64,000 bases of DNA. It comes from Salinicola halophyticus. Its GTDB lineage: Bacteria; Pseudomonadota; Gammaproteobacteria; Pseudomonadales; Halomonadaceae. The stretch's first letter is position 1, and the number at the start of each line of letters is the position of its first letter. This document shows positions 8,743-17,328 of the stretch, one piece after another. Position numbers and translations under genes: made by a program. Location: contig NZ_PZJN01000003.1 in NCBI RefSeq assembly GCF_003206695.1, positions 269,323-333,322 of the forward strand, given 5' to 3'. The notes below the pieces were generated by a model. It was not told where the DNA came from. It saw only the letters and a program-made list of their open reading frames with translations, and made no database searches.

Positions 8743-9855
8743 ATGTCCAACATGAAACAGACGCCGCTGTTTGCGCTGCATCAGCAGCTGGGTGGCAAGA
8801 TGGTGCCGTTCGCCGGCTACAGCATGCCGGTGCAATACCCGCTGGGCGTCAAGAAGGAGCACGAGCATACGCGCCGAGCTTGCGGTCTGTTCGATGTCTC
8901 CCACATGGGCCAGGTAAAAGTGACGGGGCCGTCGCCCGCTGCTGCCATGGAGACTCTGGTGACCGCCGACGTCGTCGGGTTGGTGGAGGGCGGCCAGCGC
9001 TATGCGCTGTTCACCAACAGTGAGGGCGGCGTGCTGGATGATCTGATGATCGTCAATCATGGCGAATCGCTGTACGTGGTCGTCAATGCGGCGTGCAAGG
9101 ATCAGGACATCGCGCTGATGCGCACCGGCCTCGGGACGGGACACGACGTCGAGGTTCTGGATCGAGGCTTGCTGGCATTGCAAGGCCCGCAAGCTCGGGA
9201 TGTCATGCAGCGGCTGTGTCCGGCCGCCTGCGAACTGGTATTCATGCAGCACGCTCGTTGCGATGTGATGGGGCATGAGATATGGGTGAGCCGTAGCGGA
9301 TATACCGGAGAGGATGGTTTCGAGATATCGACGCCGTCCGAGGCGACCGAAGCATTGGCGCACTGGTTCCTGGAGCAGCCGGAGGTCGAGCCGATCGGTC
9401 TTGGCGCAAGGGATTCGTTGCGTCTGGAAGCCGGCCTGTGTCTCTACGGTCACGACATCGACACGACCACTACACCGGTAGAGGCGAGCCTCTCCTGGGC
9501 GGTGGGCAAATCGCGTCGTGTCGGCGGGGAGCGTGAAGCCGGCTTCCCGGGAGCCGACATGGTGCTCCACCAGTTGCAGGCCAAGGATCATCGCCGCCGC
9601 CGGGTGGGATTGATCGGCGAGGGCCGGGCACCGGTCAGAGAAGGGACCAAGCTGTTCGACGCCGATGATCACGAGGTCGGTCACGTTACCTCGGGCAGTT
9701 TCGGTCCCAGCGTCGGAGCACCGGTCGCGATGGCCTACGTCGTCATCGAGTCCGCCGAGAAAGGTGCAACGCTGTACGCCGATGTTCGCGGCAAGCGATT
9801 GCCGATGACCATCAGCCCGATGCCATTCGTCACAGCGAATTACTATCGCGGGTGA
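8743..9855 (+). CDS. gcvT: Glycine cleavage system T-protein (aminomethyltransferase)
   Basis: Tetrahydrofolate-dependent aminomethyltransferase that releases ammonia from the GcvH-bound intermediate and forms 5,10-methylene-THF. The protein has 370 residues; motifs include PFAGYSMPVQY, LFDVSHMGQ and the folate-site region GARDSLRLEAGLCLYGHD. ATG 8743 has a GGGAG 6 bases upstream; an in-frame TTG at 8740 is less likely. It is the second gene of the agcS-gcvT unit, divergent from gcvHP, and ends just before a strong terminator. The separation from gcvHP means the three cleavage components depend on two promoters. Confidence 0.97.
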   Translation: MSNMKQTPLFALHQQLGGKMVPFAGYSMPVQYPLGVKKEHEHTRRACGLFDVSHMGQVKVTGPSPAAAMETLVTADVVGLVEGGQRYALFTNSEGGVLDDLMIVNHGESLYVVVNAACKDQDIALMRTGLGTGHDVEVLDRGLLALQGPQARDVMQRLCPAACELVFMQHARCDVMGHEIWVSRSGYTGEDGFEISTPSEATEALAHWFLEQPEVEPIGLGARDSLRLEAGLCLYGHDIDTTTTPVEASLSWAVGKSRRVGGEREAGFPGADMVLHQLQAKDHRRRRVGLIGEGRAPVREGTKLFDADDHEVGHVTSGSFGPSVGAPVAMAYVVIESAEKGATLYADVRGKRLPMTISPMPFVTANYYRG

Positions 9856-9897
9856 ATGTCAGGCTCCCTGAAGCTCTATCTTTATACCGTTATCTTA

Positions 9898-9930
9898 AAA
9901 AGGCCTTCTCGAGAGAGAAGGCCTTTTGTT
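9898..9930 (+). terminator. Rho-independent terminator after gcvT
   Basis: Stem AAAAGGCCTTCTC (9898-9910) / GAGAAGGCCTTTT (9915-9927) with GAGA loop, ending in TTTTG. The A-run on the other side lets it act in both directions for gcvT and the convergent AlkB-like gene. Confidence 0.9.
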
Positions 9931-10053
9931 TGGCAGAACTGTTGTTTGCCAGCCATTTGGCGGAATCATGGCGGTTGCCAGCGAGCCTCGTTGTCGGCCA
10001 GTGGCGCGATTCCGACCAGACTGGCGAGTGCTGCAAACCCGAGGCACCGCAGG

Positions 10054-10671
10054 TTATACGATGCGGCGGAAAGTGAGGTTGAGTCGGCAGCCCTGGATCG
10101 CGCGTGGGGCCAGCGCATGCTGCCAACGCTGCTGGGCGCCGGGGCCCATGAGGAGCAGACTGCCATGGGGTAGCCAGACATTGAAGGCGTGCCGGGGAGA
10201 TCCCGTCTTTTCACGAAAGCGCAGCGGGCGCTCACTGCCCAGCGAGAGCGATGCCACGATGGGGTGATCGCCAAGTTCGGGCTCGTCGTCGCTATGCCAA
10301 CCCATGCGCTGTTCGCCGCTGGCGTAGCGATTGAGCAGCACGCTATTGAAGTCGGCGGACGGCAAATCACTGCTTCGCAAGACGTCTTTCACGCGGTCTC
10401 GTAGCATCCGTACCAGCGGATGCCACGGTTGGGGTTGAAACGTCTGCCCCGAGTAGCGGTAGCCGGCGTCGCTATCTCCCATCCAGCACTGGGCGCGCGG
10501 GATGGTATGCAGCCGCCCGTAGAGTCGTATGGTCGGTGAGCTCCAGACGATTTCCTGATCGAGGGCGTGCTGTATCCGCGTCGCGTCGGCGGGCGAGAGG
10601 AAACCGGGAAGCAGCGTCAGCACCGGAGAGTCGTTGAGACGCTGCCATTCGATAGGCGTCGTGTCGGTCAC
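10054..10671 (-). CDS. AlkB-like Fe(II)/2-oxoglutarate-dependent dioxygenase
   Basis: 205-residue protein of the AlkB family, closer in layout to the ALKBH2/3-like group than to E. coli AlkB. These enzymes remove alkyl groups such as 1-methyladenine and 3-methylcytosine from nucleic acid. The iron ligands are visible as H126 and D128 (WHSDDEPE) and H185 (WQHAL), with the 2-oxoglutarate arginine at R196 (GCRLNLTFRR). All key residues are present. It lies 9 bases behind the PAP2 phosphatase gene on the same strand and is probably cotranscribed with an envelope-lipid block, an unexpected neighbour for a DNA-repair enzyme. Substrate not determined from sequence. Confidence 0.92.
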   Translation of the reverse strand: MTDTTPIEWQRLNDSPVLTLLPGFLSPADATRIQHALDQEIVWSSPTIRLYGRLHTIPRAQCWMGDSDAGYRYSGQTFQPQPWHPLVRMLRDRVKDVLRSSDLPSADFNSVLLNRYASGEQRMGWHSDDEPELGDHPIVASLSLGSERPLRFREKTGSPRHAFNVWLPHGSLLLMGPGAQQRWQHALAPRAIQGCRLNLTFRRIV

Positions 10672-10680
10672 GGCGCGAGC

Positions 10681-11235
10681 TCAGCCCCAGACGAACAGCG
10701 CGACGAGACCGCTGCACCAGGCGAGCGTGGCGCCGATCAGGCCACCTACCACGACATCGCTCACATAGTGCAGTCCCAGCACCACGCGGGAGGCGGCAAT
10801 CAGCCCCGCCAGCGGGAGTACGACCGGTAGCAGTTGCGGCGTGGTGGCTGCGGTCAGGCCGGTGAACATGGCTGCATGTAACGTATGGCCGCTGGGAAAG
10901 CTGTAGCGATCGACCGGCGGCATGGTGCAGCGAATGGTGGTGAAGGTGATATACGGACGTTCACGACACAAGCGAGTCTTGAGCACGCGATAGAGCAGGG
11001 CGGCAACGCTGGCGGTCAACCCCCAGTGCACCGCTATCACCCATCCGAAGTGGCCATGCCAGATTGGTTGCAGCAATGCCAGTGCCACCCAGGCGGGCCA
11101 ATCGCCCAGCCGACTGACGCAGCGGAACAGCCACAGCGTCGGCGCATGGCGAGAGAGTTCCGCCAGCCGGTGACTGAGCCGACTCTCGAGACGATCCAGA
11201 CGCTCAAACGTGAGACGTGGAGTGCGTGGCTGCAT
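10681..11235 (-). CDS. PAP2 superfamily membrane phosphatase
   Basis: 184-residue integral membrane protein with four to five hydrophobic segments and the three PAP2 phosphatase motifs: KxxxxxxRP (residues 86-94, KTRLCRERP), PSGH (114-117) and SRxxxxxHxxxD (149-160). Such enzymes dephosphorylate lipid phosphates (phosphatidate, phosphatidylglycerophosphate or undecaprenyl diphosphate) at the membrane. Its start lies 32 bases inside the glycosyltransferase gene upstream, implying translational coupling and a shared role in glycolipid or lipid-carrier metabolism (inference). Confidence 0.9.
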   Translation of the reverse strand: MQPRTPRLTFERLDRLESRLSHRLAELSRHAPTLWLFRCVSRLGDWPAWVALALLQPIWHGHFGWVIAVHWGLTASVAALLYRVLKTRLCRERPYITFTTIRCTMPPVDRYSFPSGHTLHAAMFTGLTAATTPQLLPVVLPLAGLIAASRVVLGLHYVSDVVVGGLIGATLAWCSGLVALFVWG

Positions 11236-12361
11236 GCGGGGCTCCCTGAACCTGGATTAGATGTGCGAGAAAACGGTCGCCGATATGAGACCAGCTCAGA
11301 CTCGAGGCGCGCTTGCGGGCTTCGCGGCCCAGGCTCGTGTACAGCGCTGGCTGCTGGCAAAGCTCGCTGGCGGCCTGAATGAAGCCCTGGTCATCGCCCG
11401 GAGGCACCAGGCGGCCATTGACGTCGTGGGTTATCAGTTCCTTGGCCGCCGCGTGATCGAAAGCGACGACCGCGAGCCCGCTGGCCATCGCCTCTGGCAC
11501 GACATTGCCGAAAGTCTCGGAAAGGGACGGGAAGATGAACATGTCGGCGCTGGCGTAGTGACGCGCCAGCGCCTCTCCGGTCTGAAATCCGGTAAAGATG
11601 GCCTCCGGCAGACGTCGGGTAATCGTCTTGCGAGCCGGGCCATCGCCCACCAGAACTTGAACCAGGTCGGGATTGGCGCGACGCATTGCCGCCATCGTGC
11701 TGGCCAGTAGCTCGATATTCTTTTCGCTGGCGAGGCGGCCGACGTAGAGCGCGACGGGCTGATCGGGGCCGGCTCCCCACTGGCGTCGCAGCTCGTTGTC
11801 TCGGCGTGACGGCTGATAGCGGTTGGCGTCGACGCCCCGAGCGAGAACCGAAACGCCCCGGTAGCCGTAATCCTCCAGCGCGTCACGCTGGGCCGCGGTG
11901 GGAACCAGGGTGGCTTCGCAGCGATTATGAAAGTAGCGCAGGCCTCGGCGAGCCATGGGGATGCTCCAGCCGAGTCGGTAATTGCTGGCGTACTGATCGA
12001 AGTTGGTATGGAAGCCGCTGACGACGGGGATCTGCAATCGCCGTGCCGCATTCAACGCCGACCAGCCCAGGGGCCCCTCAGTGGCGATGTAGATGGCATC
12101 CGGGCGCTCTTCACGCCAGAGACGCATCAGTCGGCGCCGACAAGGCCAGCCGACGTGTACGTCGGCGTAGATGGGCAGCGCCACTCCCCGTACATGCACA
12201 TCGCGCTCGGCCAGCACATCGCGATTGCCGTCGGCCGGGTCGGGACGTATCAGCTGCAGCAGAATGCCCTTGGACACCAGGTGGCTGGCGAAATGACTCA
12301 GGGTATGAGCTACGCCATTGACCTCTGGCGCCCAGGTTTCACTGACCAGGGCTATGCGCAT
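11204..12361 (-). CDS. Glycosyltransferase family 4 (GT-B fold)
   Basis: 385-residue GT-B glycosyltransferase with an N-terminal acceptor domain (MRIALVSETWAPEVNGVAHTL at residues 1-21 begins the typical Rossmann half) and a C-terminal nucleotide-sugar domain containing YVGRLASEKNIELL and the E-x7-E motif SLSETFGNVVPEAMASG. Related to bacterial diacylglycerol or lipid glucosyl/mannosyltransferases. Start 12361 has AAGGAG 8-9 bases upstream; an ATG six codons further upstream does not. It overlaps the PAP2 gene by 32 bases, so the pair probably builds a membrane glycolipid or trims its phosphorylated precursor (inference). Confidence 0.88.
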   Translation of the reverse strand: MRIALVSETWAPEVNGVAHTLSHFASHLVSKGILLQLIRPDPADGNRDVLAERDVHVRGVALPIYADVHVGWPCRRRLMRLWREERPDAIYIATEGPLGWSALNAARRLQIPVVSGFHTNFDQYASNYRLGWSIPMARRGLRYFHNRCEATLVPTAAQRDALEDYGYRGVSVLARGVDANRYQPSRRDNELRRQWGAGPDQPVALYVGRLASEKNIELLASTMAAMRRANPDLVQVLVGDGPARKTITRRLPEAIFTGFQTGEALARHYASADMFIFPSLSETFGNVVPEAMASGLAVVAFDHAAAKELITHDVNGRLVPPGDDQGFIQAASELCQQPALYTSLGREARKRASSLSWSHIGDRFLAHLIQVQGAPHAATHSTSHV

Positions 12362-12500
12362 CGTTACTACTCCTTGCACGCTGGCGAATCTGCCACTGCA
12401 CTCGATTCGTCACCGACCGTGTCTGCTTCGGTCTTCGATCATCCGGGTTACCGATGACGTCAATGCGTCACGATGATGACGAATAGATGACACCACTGGA

Positions 12501-13394
12501 TTAGCGTAGCACGCGCGCCGGATCCACGGGCTTGCCGCCATGACGAAGATCGAACAGCAGGTGGTAGCGACTGCTGTCGCTCTCTGGAGCGATATCGCAA
12601 AGTGGTGTTCCGGCCGAGACGGATTGCCCTTCGGACACCAGCAGCTTGCCGCAGAACGCATAGACGCTCTGCATGTTGTCGGCGTGGTGAAGAATGACGA
12701 CCTGGCCCAACTGGCGCATCCCGCTGGCGAACCGCACCTGACCCGACGTGGTGGCTTTCGCCTTCGCCGCCGTAGCGGTGGAGAGCATCATGGGTTGCAG
12801 GGTGCCGTGGGAATCGCGGCCAAACCGGCGTTCCACGGTGTAGTTCGCCAGAGGCCATTGCCATCGGCTGGCGGACGACGGCAAGGGACCGGGGTCCGGT
12901 AGCGAGCGGGAGGCCGCAGGCGCCGAAGCCGTGCGACGGCTGGCGCTCGACGACGGTCCGCCGTTCAGCGGGACGTGGATCAGCTGACCGACCTCGAGCT
13001 GCGAGGGATCGATGCCCTTGTTGGCGGCCTGGACGCGCTGCGGATTGGCGCCGAAATAGCGTCCGATGGAATACAGCGAGTCTCCACGACGCACCTGATA
13101 GCGATAGGGCCCGCCACCCGGCGCGCGTTCCTGCTGCGATGGCAGCATCAGTCGCTGCCCGACGGCCAGGCGACGAGAATCCACGCCCGGATTGAATCGT
13201 TGCAGGCGCAGCAGCGGTATCCCCGCCTGGTTAGCGATTTTGCCCAGCGTGTCGCCGCGCTGCACCGTCACCCAACCTCCGCCGTCGGCGACCCGGGTGC
13301 CGCCGCCGCTGGCGCAGCCACCCAGGATCAACATCAGTCCCAGCAGTAGGAGGAGAGCGCCGCGTCTTTTTCCTGCCACAGTGAATTCAACCAT
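12501..13394 (-). CDS. LysM / degenerate LytM (M23) lipoprotein, amidase-activator type
   Basis: 297-residue predicted outer-membrane lipoprotein: hydrophobic signal with lipobox LGGC (Cys about residue 27), two LysM peptidoglycan-binding domains (about 41-85 and 97-142), a Ser/Ala-rich linker and a C-terminal LytM/M23 domain (about 187-297). The M23 zinc-ligand and catalytic histidines are missing: the usual HKGxD is FGRDSHG-like and the usual HxH is YHLLFDLR. This is the pattern of NlpD/EnvC/YgeR-type activators of cell-wall amidases rather than of an active peptidase. Its first 61 bases overlap the end of the acyltransferase gene upstream. Name within the NlpD/YgeR group cannot be settled from sequence alone. 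Confidence 0.85.
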   Translation of the reverse strand: MVEFTVAGKRRGALLLLLGLMLILGGCASGGGTRVADGGGWVTVQRGDTLGKIANQAGIPLLRLQRFNPGVDSRRLAVGQRLMLPSQQERAPGGGPYRYQVRRGDSLYSIGRYFGANPQRVQAANKGIDPSQLEVGQLIHVPLNGGPSSSASRRTASAPAASRSLPDPGPLPSSASRWQWPLANYTVERRFGRDSHGTLQPMMLSTATAAKAKATTSGQVRFASGMRQLGQVVILHHADNMQSVYAFCGKLLVSEGQSVSAGTPLCDIAPESDSSRYHLLFDLRHGGKPVDPARVLR

Positions 13395-14209
13395 GTGTAG
13401 AAACGTTCCTTGTATTGGGCGTCATCGTAGCGGCCCTCCAGCATCCATTTCGGCCTGTCGAGGCATCTGACGGACAGCGCCACCTCTGACTCACGACCGC
13501 AGAGGAAGTCCCAGAAATTGGGAGAGCCTCGGCGGTAGTGCAGGGTCACGTCGAGTATGCCGTCGAGGCGCGGGCCCAGCAGCCCGATCACTTGAGCGAT
13601 GCCGCCGGCCTTGGGGCGCAGCAGGTGCCGATAAGGGCTCTCCTGCTGGCGCTGCTTCTGCGGCGTGAAGCGAGTCCCCTCGACGAAGTTGTAGATCGTC
13701 ATCGGCATTTCTCGGGCGTGCTCGCACATGCGATGCGTCGCCTGGCGGTCTCGCTCGGCCAGCCCGGGATTGCGGGCGAGTTTCTCGCGGCTATAGCGTC
13801 GCATGAAGGGAAACTCGAGCGCCCACCAGGCCAAACCGACGATGGGTACCAGAATCAACTCCCGCTTGAGGAAGAACTTCGGCATCGACGCTCGCCCGGT
13901 CAGCACGTAGAGCATGACCATGATATCGGTCCAGCTCTGGTGGTTGGCGATCACCAGCCACCATTGATGTGGCGAGAGCGTCTCGGGAATCTCGGTCCGG
14001 ACCTGGGGGCGAATCCAGTGGCGGATCCAGACGTTGTTGGTCCTGATCCACGCCAGCGCGACGCGGTGCAGCCCACCCAGGACACGCAGGCGCCAGCGTC
14101 GAGTCGGAGTGACCAGTTTCATTGCGGTCAACGCGACCAGGGGGATTCCCCAGAACAGCGTATTGAGGATCAGCAACAGGACGCTGATTACCCCCTTCAG
14201 GGTCGACAT
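13334..14209 (-). CDS. PlsC-like acyltransferase (YihG type)
   Basis: About 291-residue membrane-associated glycerolipid acyltransferase. The HX4D catalytic motif is NHQSWTD, followed by the acceptor-binding block FVEGTRF; an N-terminal hydrophobic segment (about residues 5-30) anchors it in the inner membrane. Size and motifs resemble E. coli YihG, a second 1-acylglycerol-3-phosphate acyltransferase that sets sn-2 acyl composition. ATG 14209 has GGAG 8 bases upstream; ATG 14221 is a possible alternative. First gene of a minus-strand envelope block, overlapping the LysM lipoprotein by 61 bases. Confidence 0.88.
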   Translation of the reverse strand: MSTLKGVISVLLLILNTLFWGIPLVALTAMKLVTPTRRWRLRVLGGLHRVALAWIRTNNVWIRHWIRPQVRTEIPETLSPHQWWLVIANHQSWTDIMVMLYVLTGRASMPKFFLKRELILVPIVGLAWWALEFPFMRRYSREKLARNPGLAERDRQATHRMCEHAREMPMTIYNFVEGTRFTPQKQRQQESPYRHLLRPKAGGIAQVIGLLGPRLDGILDVTLHYRRGSPNFWDFLCGRESEVALSVRCLDRPKWMLEGRYDDAQYKERFYTWLNSLWQEKDAALSSYCWD

Positions 14210-14619
14210 GCCATTCTCCATCAACGACTTGGCTAGATGTTACTGGAATGTCGCAAAGCTGCCCAGCGCCCCGAGGTCCTGGGCAATGGTCAACCTGGAT
14301 ATCGACGCCGGAAAAATTCACTCAGAGAGCCGGAGTGAGATTTCTCATTGCCGAAAAACTAACCAATTCAACACCAGCGTGGATGGGGCCGACGACGGTC
14401 GAGGCGGATCACGGGAAATGCACAGTGTTATCCACAGAAGATGTGAATAATTCGGGTCAACGATCGCGATACATCGATCTCGCCAATTCTCGGCAATATC
14501 CTCCATGAATTGATAGAATGCCGCCGCTTTCGTCTCCGTTCGATACGGAGTACCGATTATCGACTCGCCTCGACGCCAAGTCCTGGCCTCTTTCTTACCA
14601 ACGCTACTGGAGATCGCCG
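14210..14619. other. Divergent intergenic region, acyltransferase / MFS transporter
   Basis: 410 bases with divergent promoters. Contains a perfect DnaA box at 14428-14436 and a possible -10 element (GAATAAT, about 14444). An in-frame ATG at 14518 would extend the MFS protein N-terminally by 34 hydrophilic residues but has no ribosome-binding site. Nothing else recognised. Confidence 0.5.
14428..14436 (+). promoter_or_regulatory. Single consensus DnaA box
   Basis: TTATCCACA matches the DnaA box consensus exactly. No cluster of further boxes, so this is not an origin; it could regulate the MFS gene or be chance. Confidence 0.4.
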
Positions 14620-15936
14620 TTGCGTTCCTTACCCGCGACCCTTCCCATCCTGTTTCTCTGCGAAATCAGCTTCCTGCTCGGCCACGGCCTGATCATGACG
14701 CTGCTGGGCGTAAGGATGTCGCTGGAGGCGTTTCCGTCGCAGATGGCGGGTCTGCTGATGTCCTGCTTTTCGCTGGGATTCGTTGCCGGCAGTTACTGGC
14801 TGGAGAAACGCATTCGTAGCGTTGGCCACATCCGCGTATTCGCGGCTTGTGCGGCGTTGCTGGCGGCTACCGCGATCCTGCATGGGCTTTGGGTCAACCC
14901 GTGGGCCTGGCTGGTCTGGCGGCTTTTCGGCGGTGCGGCGACCGCCGGGCTGCTGATGGTGATGGAGTCGTGGGTATCCGGCGAGTCGACCAATGAAAAT
15001 CGCGGGAGAGTGCTGGGCTGGTATCTGGTGATCTCGACGCTGTCGCTGGCGGGCGGGCAGTGGATGCTCAACATGGCCGATCCGGGCACTTTCGTGCTGT
15101 TCTCGGTGGCGGGCGTGTTGTTCGCGCTATCGCTGGTGCCGTTGTCGATTCATCGCATCCAGGGGCCGCTGCGCAACAGCCAGAGCGCGCCAGTCAAGAT
15201 ATCGCTGCGAACGCTGCTGGCAAGAGCCCCGGTCGGTCTCGTCGGCGCTTTCGTGGCAGGTCTGATGGTCCAGGCGTTCTTCGCCATGACGCCTTACTAC
15301 GGTCAGGAAATCGGGCTTACCACCGCCCAGACGGCCAAGTTCATGTCGATAACCACGCTGGTGGCCCTCATCGCCCAGTGGACGCTGGGGCGAGTCTCGG
15401 ACCGTTTCGATCGGCGCAAGGTCATCCTGTGCATGGCGGTGGTCATGGCGATATCGGGCGTGCTGATCGTATTTGCCGCGCGTTCCAGCTACTGGTTGCT
15501 GGTATTCGTGGCCAGCTTTCATACCGCGATGCTGCATACCCTCTATTCGCTGAGCCTGGCGCATACCCACGATTGGCTGGAGCCAGAGGAGACGATTCAG
15601 GCCAATGGCAAGATCCTGATGTGCTATGGAGTCGGGTCCGTGGTGGGGCCGTTCAGCGCTTCCCTACTGATGCAAAGCGTGGGTCCGGATGGCCTGTGGC
15701 TATTCCTGGGAGCGGTGGCGCTGGGTCTGGCACTGTTCATTGCCTATCGGCTGTGGCGGCGCGAACCCGTCATGGCGCCGGAGGAGCAGGAGCCCTACAT
15801 GCCGTTGGTGCCGATGGTGGAGTCGACCCACTATATCAATGAGCTGGATCCGCGCCACGGCCCTTATCAGCATGAATTGAATCTGGAGGGTGATCTGGAA
15901 GAGGAGTACGACGAGCCGGCCTATCAATCTGGCTGA
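14620..15936 (+). CDS. MFS transporter (YcaD-like)
   Basis: Inner-membrane major facilitator with 12 predicted segments, resembling the YcaD group. The DRxxR-type loop motif appears as GRVSDRFDRRK, and the C-terminal tail from about residue 400 is hydrophilic and strongly acidic (EEEYDEP). A TTG at 14620 is proposed as start because GGAG lies 7-8 bases upstream and the first helix begins a few residues later (LPILFLCEISFLLG); ATG 14518 is the alternative and would give 472 residues. It stands alone and ends at a strong terminator shared with grxA. Substrate unknown. Confidence 0.85.
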   Translation: MRSLPATLPILFLCEISFLLGHGLIMTLLGVRMSLEAFPSQMAGLLMSCFSLGFVAGSYWLEKRIRSVGHIRVFAACAALLAATAILHGLWVNPWAWLVWRLFGGAATAGLLMVMESWVSGESTNENRGRVLGWYLVISTLSLAGGQWMLNMADPGTFVLFSVAGVLFALSLVPLSIHRIQGPLRNSQSAPVKISLRTLLARAPVGLVGAFVAGLMVQAFFAMTPYYGQEIGLTTAQTAKFMSITTLVALIAQWTLGRVSDRFDRRKVILCMAVVMAISGVLIVFAARSSYWLLVFVASFHTAMLHTLYSLSLAHTHDWLEPEETIQANGKILMCYGVGSVVGPFSASLLMQSVGPDGLWLFLGAVALGLALFIAYRLWRREPVMAPEEQEPYMPLVPMVESTHYINELDPRHGPYQHELNLEGDLEEEYDEPAYQSG

Positions 15937-16014
15937 TCGTTTGATGGATAGTTTGACGAGGCGGCTCGAGACTCGAGCCAATACCCTTTAGAGCTAAAAC
16001 TCTTCAGTCATAAC

Positions 16015-16044
16015 GAAAAGAGCCGGCATCTGCCGGCTCTCGTC
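16015..16044. terminator. Bidirectional terminator between MFS gene and grxA
   Basis: Perfect 10-bp inverted repeat AGAGCCGGCA (16019-16028) / TGCCGGCTCT (16031-16040) between convergent genes. On the minus strand it is followed by CTTTTCG, giving a T-tract behind grxA. Confidence 0.85.
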
Positions 16045-16074
16045 GTTATATCGGTCACTATATCGTGTCGTGCT

Positions 16075-16344
16075 TCAGGCGTTTTCGGGCATCAAGGCCT
16101 TGTCCTGAACGTACTGATCGAACTCGGTAAAACCGCCGATGTGTGTCTGGTCGACGAAGATCTGCGGTACGGTTTCGACCGGCTTGCCGATGGTCTTTTC
16201 CATGTCGGCCTTGGTAATTCCTTCAGCGTGAATGTCGATATAGCGAAAATCGAAGTCGTCCCGGGCTTCCTTCAGTTTTTCTGCCAGATCTTTGGCGCGA
16301 ACGCAGAACGGGCAGCCGGGGCGGCCAAAAATGACGGTCAGCAT
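16075..16344 (-). CDS. grxA: Glutaredoxin 1
   Basis: 89-residue cytosolic glutaredoxin that uses glutathione to reduce disulfides such as ribonucleotide reductase. The active site is C11-P-F-C14, with the cis-proline block TVPQIFVDQ and the GG-containing glutathione site IGGFTEFD. Sequence runs parallel to E. coli GrxA from start to end. ATG 16344 has AGGAG 8 bases upstream; a TTG one codon earlier is less likely. Monocistronic by appearance. Confidence 0.97.
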   Translation of the reverse strand: MLTVIFGRPGCPFCVRAKDLAEKLKEARDDFDFRYIDIHAEGITKADMEKTIGKPVETVPQIFVDQTHIGGFTEFDQYVQDKALMPENA

Positions 16345-16506
16345 CAATGATTCTCCTGATCTGAATAATGGATTCGCTTCGGATGAACGAGAGTGGAAAT
16401 AGAATGGGGCTTATTCTTTCGTATTAAACCCGGGCGGACCAATAGAGTCTCGCTACATTCGCTATTGCAGGCCACTATCGCTTCGCCACGGGCCGCTAGC
16501 CCGGCT

Positions 16507-17328
16507 TCAAGGCTCGAGCCGCTGACCCGCATCGGCATCGCGTAGCAGATCTCCGAGCGCTCGATGAATGTCGGGGGCGCTGACCAGCAGGTTCTCGCCA
16601 TAGAGCTCGACGGGTAGCCCGTCGGGGCATTCGTAGAGATGGCTCGTCGTCGCCCCGGCTTCCCGGGCGATCAACAGCCCGGCGGCAAAATCCCAGGGCG
16701 AGACGCTTTCATAATAGGCGTCGAGCTGCCCGCAACCGACGTGGCACAGATCGAGCGCGGCGGAGCCGTTGCGCCGGATGTCACGGCAGGACTGAACGAT
16801 GTGATCGAGGCGTCTGACCAACGGAGCGCGTCTGTCACGCGCGTAGGGGAATCCCGTCGCGACCAGGCTCCTCTCCAGGCTATCCGCCAGGCTGCAGCGC
16901 ATCGGCTCATCGTTGAGTCGGGCTCCCTGACCGCGCACGGCGGTGAAGGTTTCGCCCAGAAACGGGGCGTGAACCACGCCCAGTTGAACCTCACCATCCA
17001 TGGCCCAGGCGATAGAGACCGCGACATGGGCGTGGCCGTAGGCGAAATTGACCGTGCCGTCGATGGGGTCGACGACCCACAGCGAACCGCGCTGCTCGAG
17101 CTGGCTTCTATCCGGCGCCAGCTCCTCGGTCAGTCTGGCTTCTCCGGGAAACAGCGCTTCCAGTTCGTCGGCAATCATCTGATCGACGGCGACGTCCGTC
17201 TCTGTTACCAGCTCGTCTCCGCCCTTGTACTGACGCGAAAAATTCTGCTTCTCGCGGGCCTGAACGATCATTTCACCGGCCTGGCGGGCGATACGGATTA
17301 TCTGTTCGAGTCGCTGGGCGTGGTCCAC
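16507..17328 (-). CDS. Inositol monophosphatase family protein (SuhB-like)
   Basis: 273-residue Mg2+/Li+-type phosphatase. Metal-binding motifs are complete: EE (TEELAP), DPIDGT (VVDPIDGTVNFAYG) and the C-terminal PWDFAAG. Family members hydrolyse inositol-1-phosphate or related sugar phosphates; SuhB also associates with the rRNA antitermination complex in E. coli, which cannot be judged here. GTG 17328 has AGGAG 6 bases upstream and gives a normal N-terminus; the frame stays open 18 codons further. About 160 bases separate it from grxA with no visible gene. Confidence 0.88.
   Translation of the reverse strand: MDHAQRLEQIIRIARQAGEMIVQAREKQNFSRQYKGGDELVTETDVAVDQMIADELEALFPGEARLTEELAPDRSQLEQRGSLWVVDPIDGTVNFAYGHAHVAVSIAWAMDGEVQLGVVHAPFLGETFTAVRGQGARLNDEPMRCSLADSLERSLVATGFPYARDRRAPLVRRLDHIVQSCRDIRRNGSAALDLCHVGCGQLDAYYESVSPWDFAAGLLIAREAGATTSHLYECPDGLPVELYGENLLVSAPDIHRALGDLLRDADAGQRLEP

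Noticed and set aside
7462-9684. A 740-codon open frame on the minus strand across agcS and gcvT
   Set aside because: It is antisense to two well-supported genes, its product is His/Gln/Arg-rich without family resemblance, and long antisense frames are expected in GC-rich coding DNA.
16344-16601. Minus-strand frame between grxA and the phosphatase gene
   Set aside because: It overlaps the phosphatase 3' end in another frame and lacks a ribosome-binding site.
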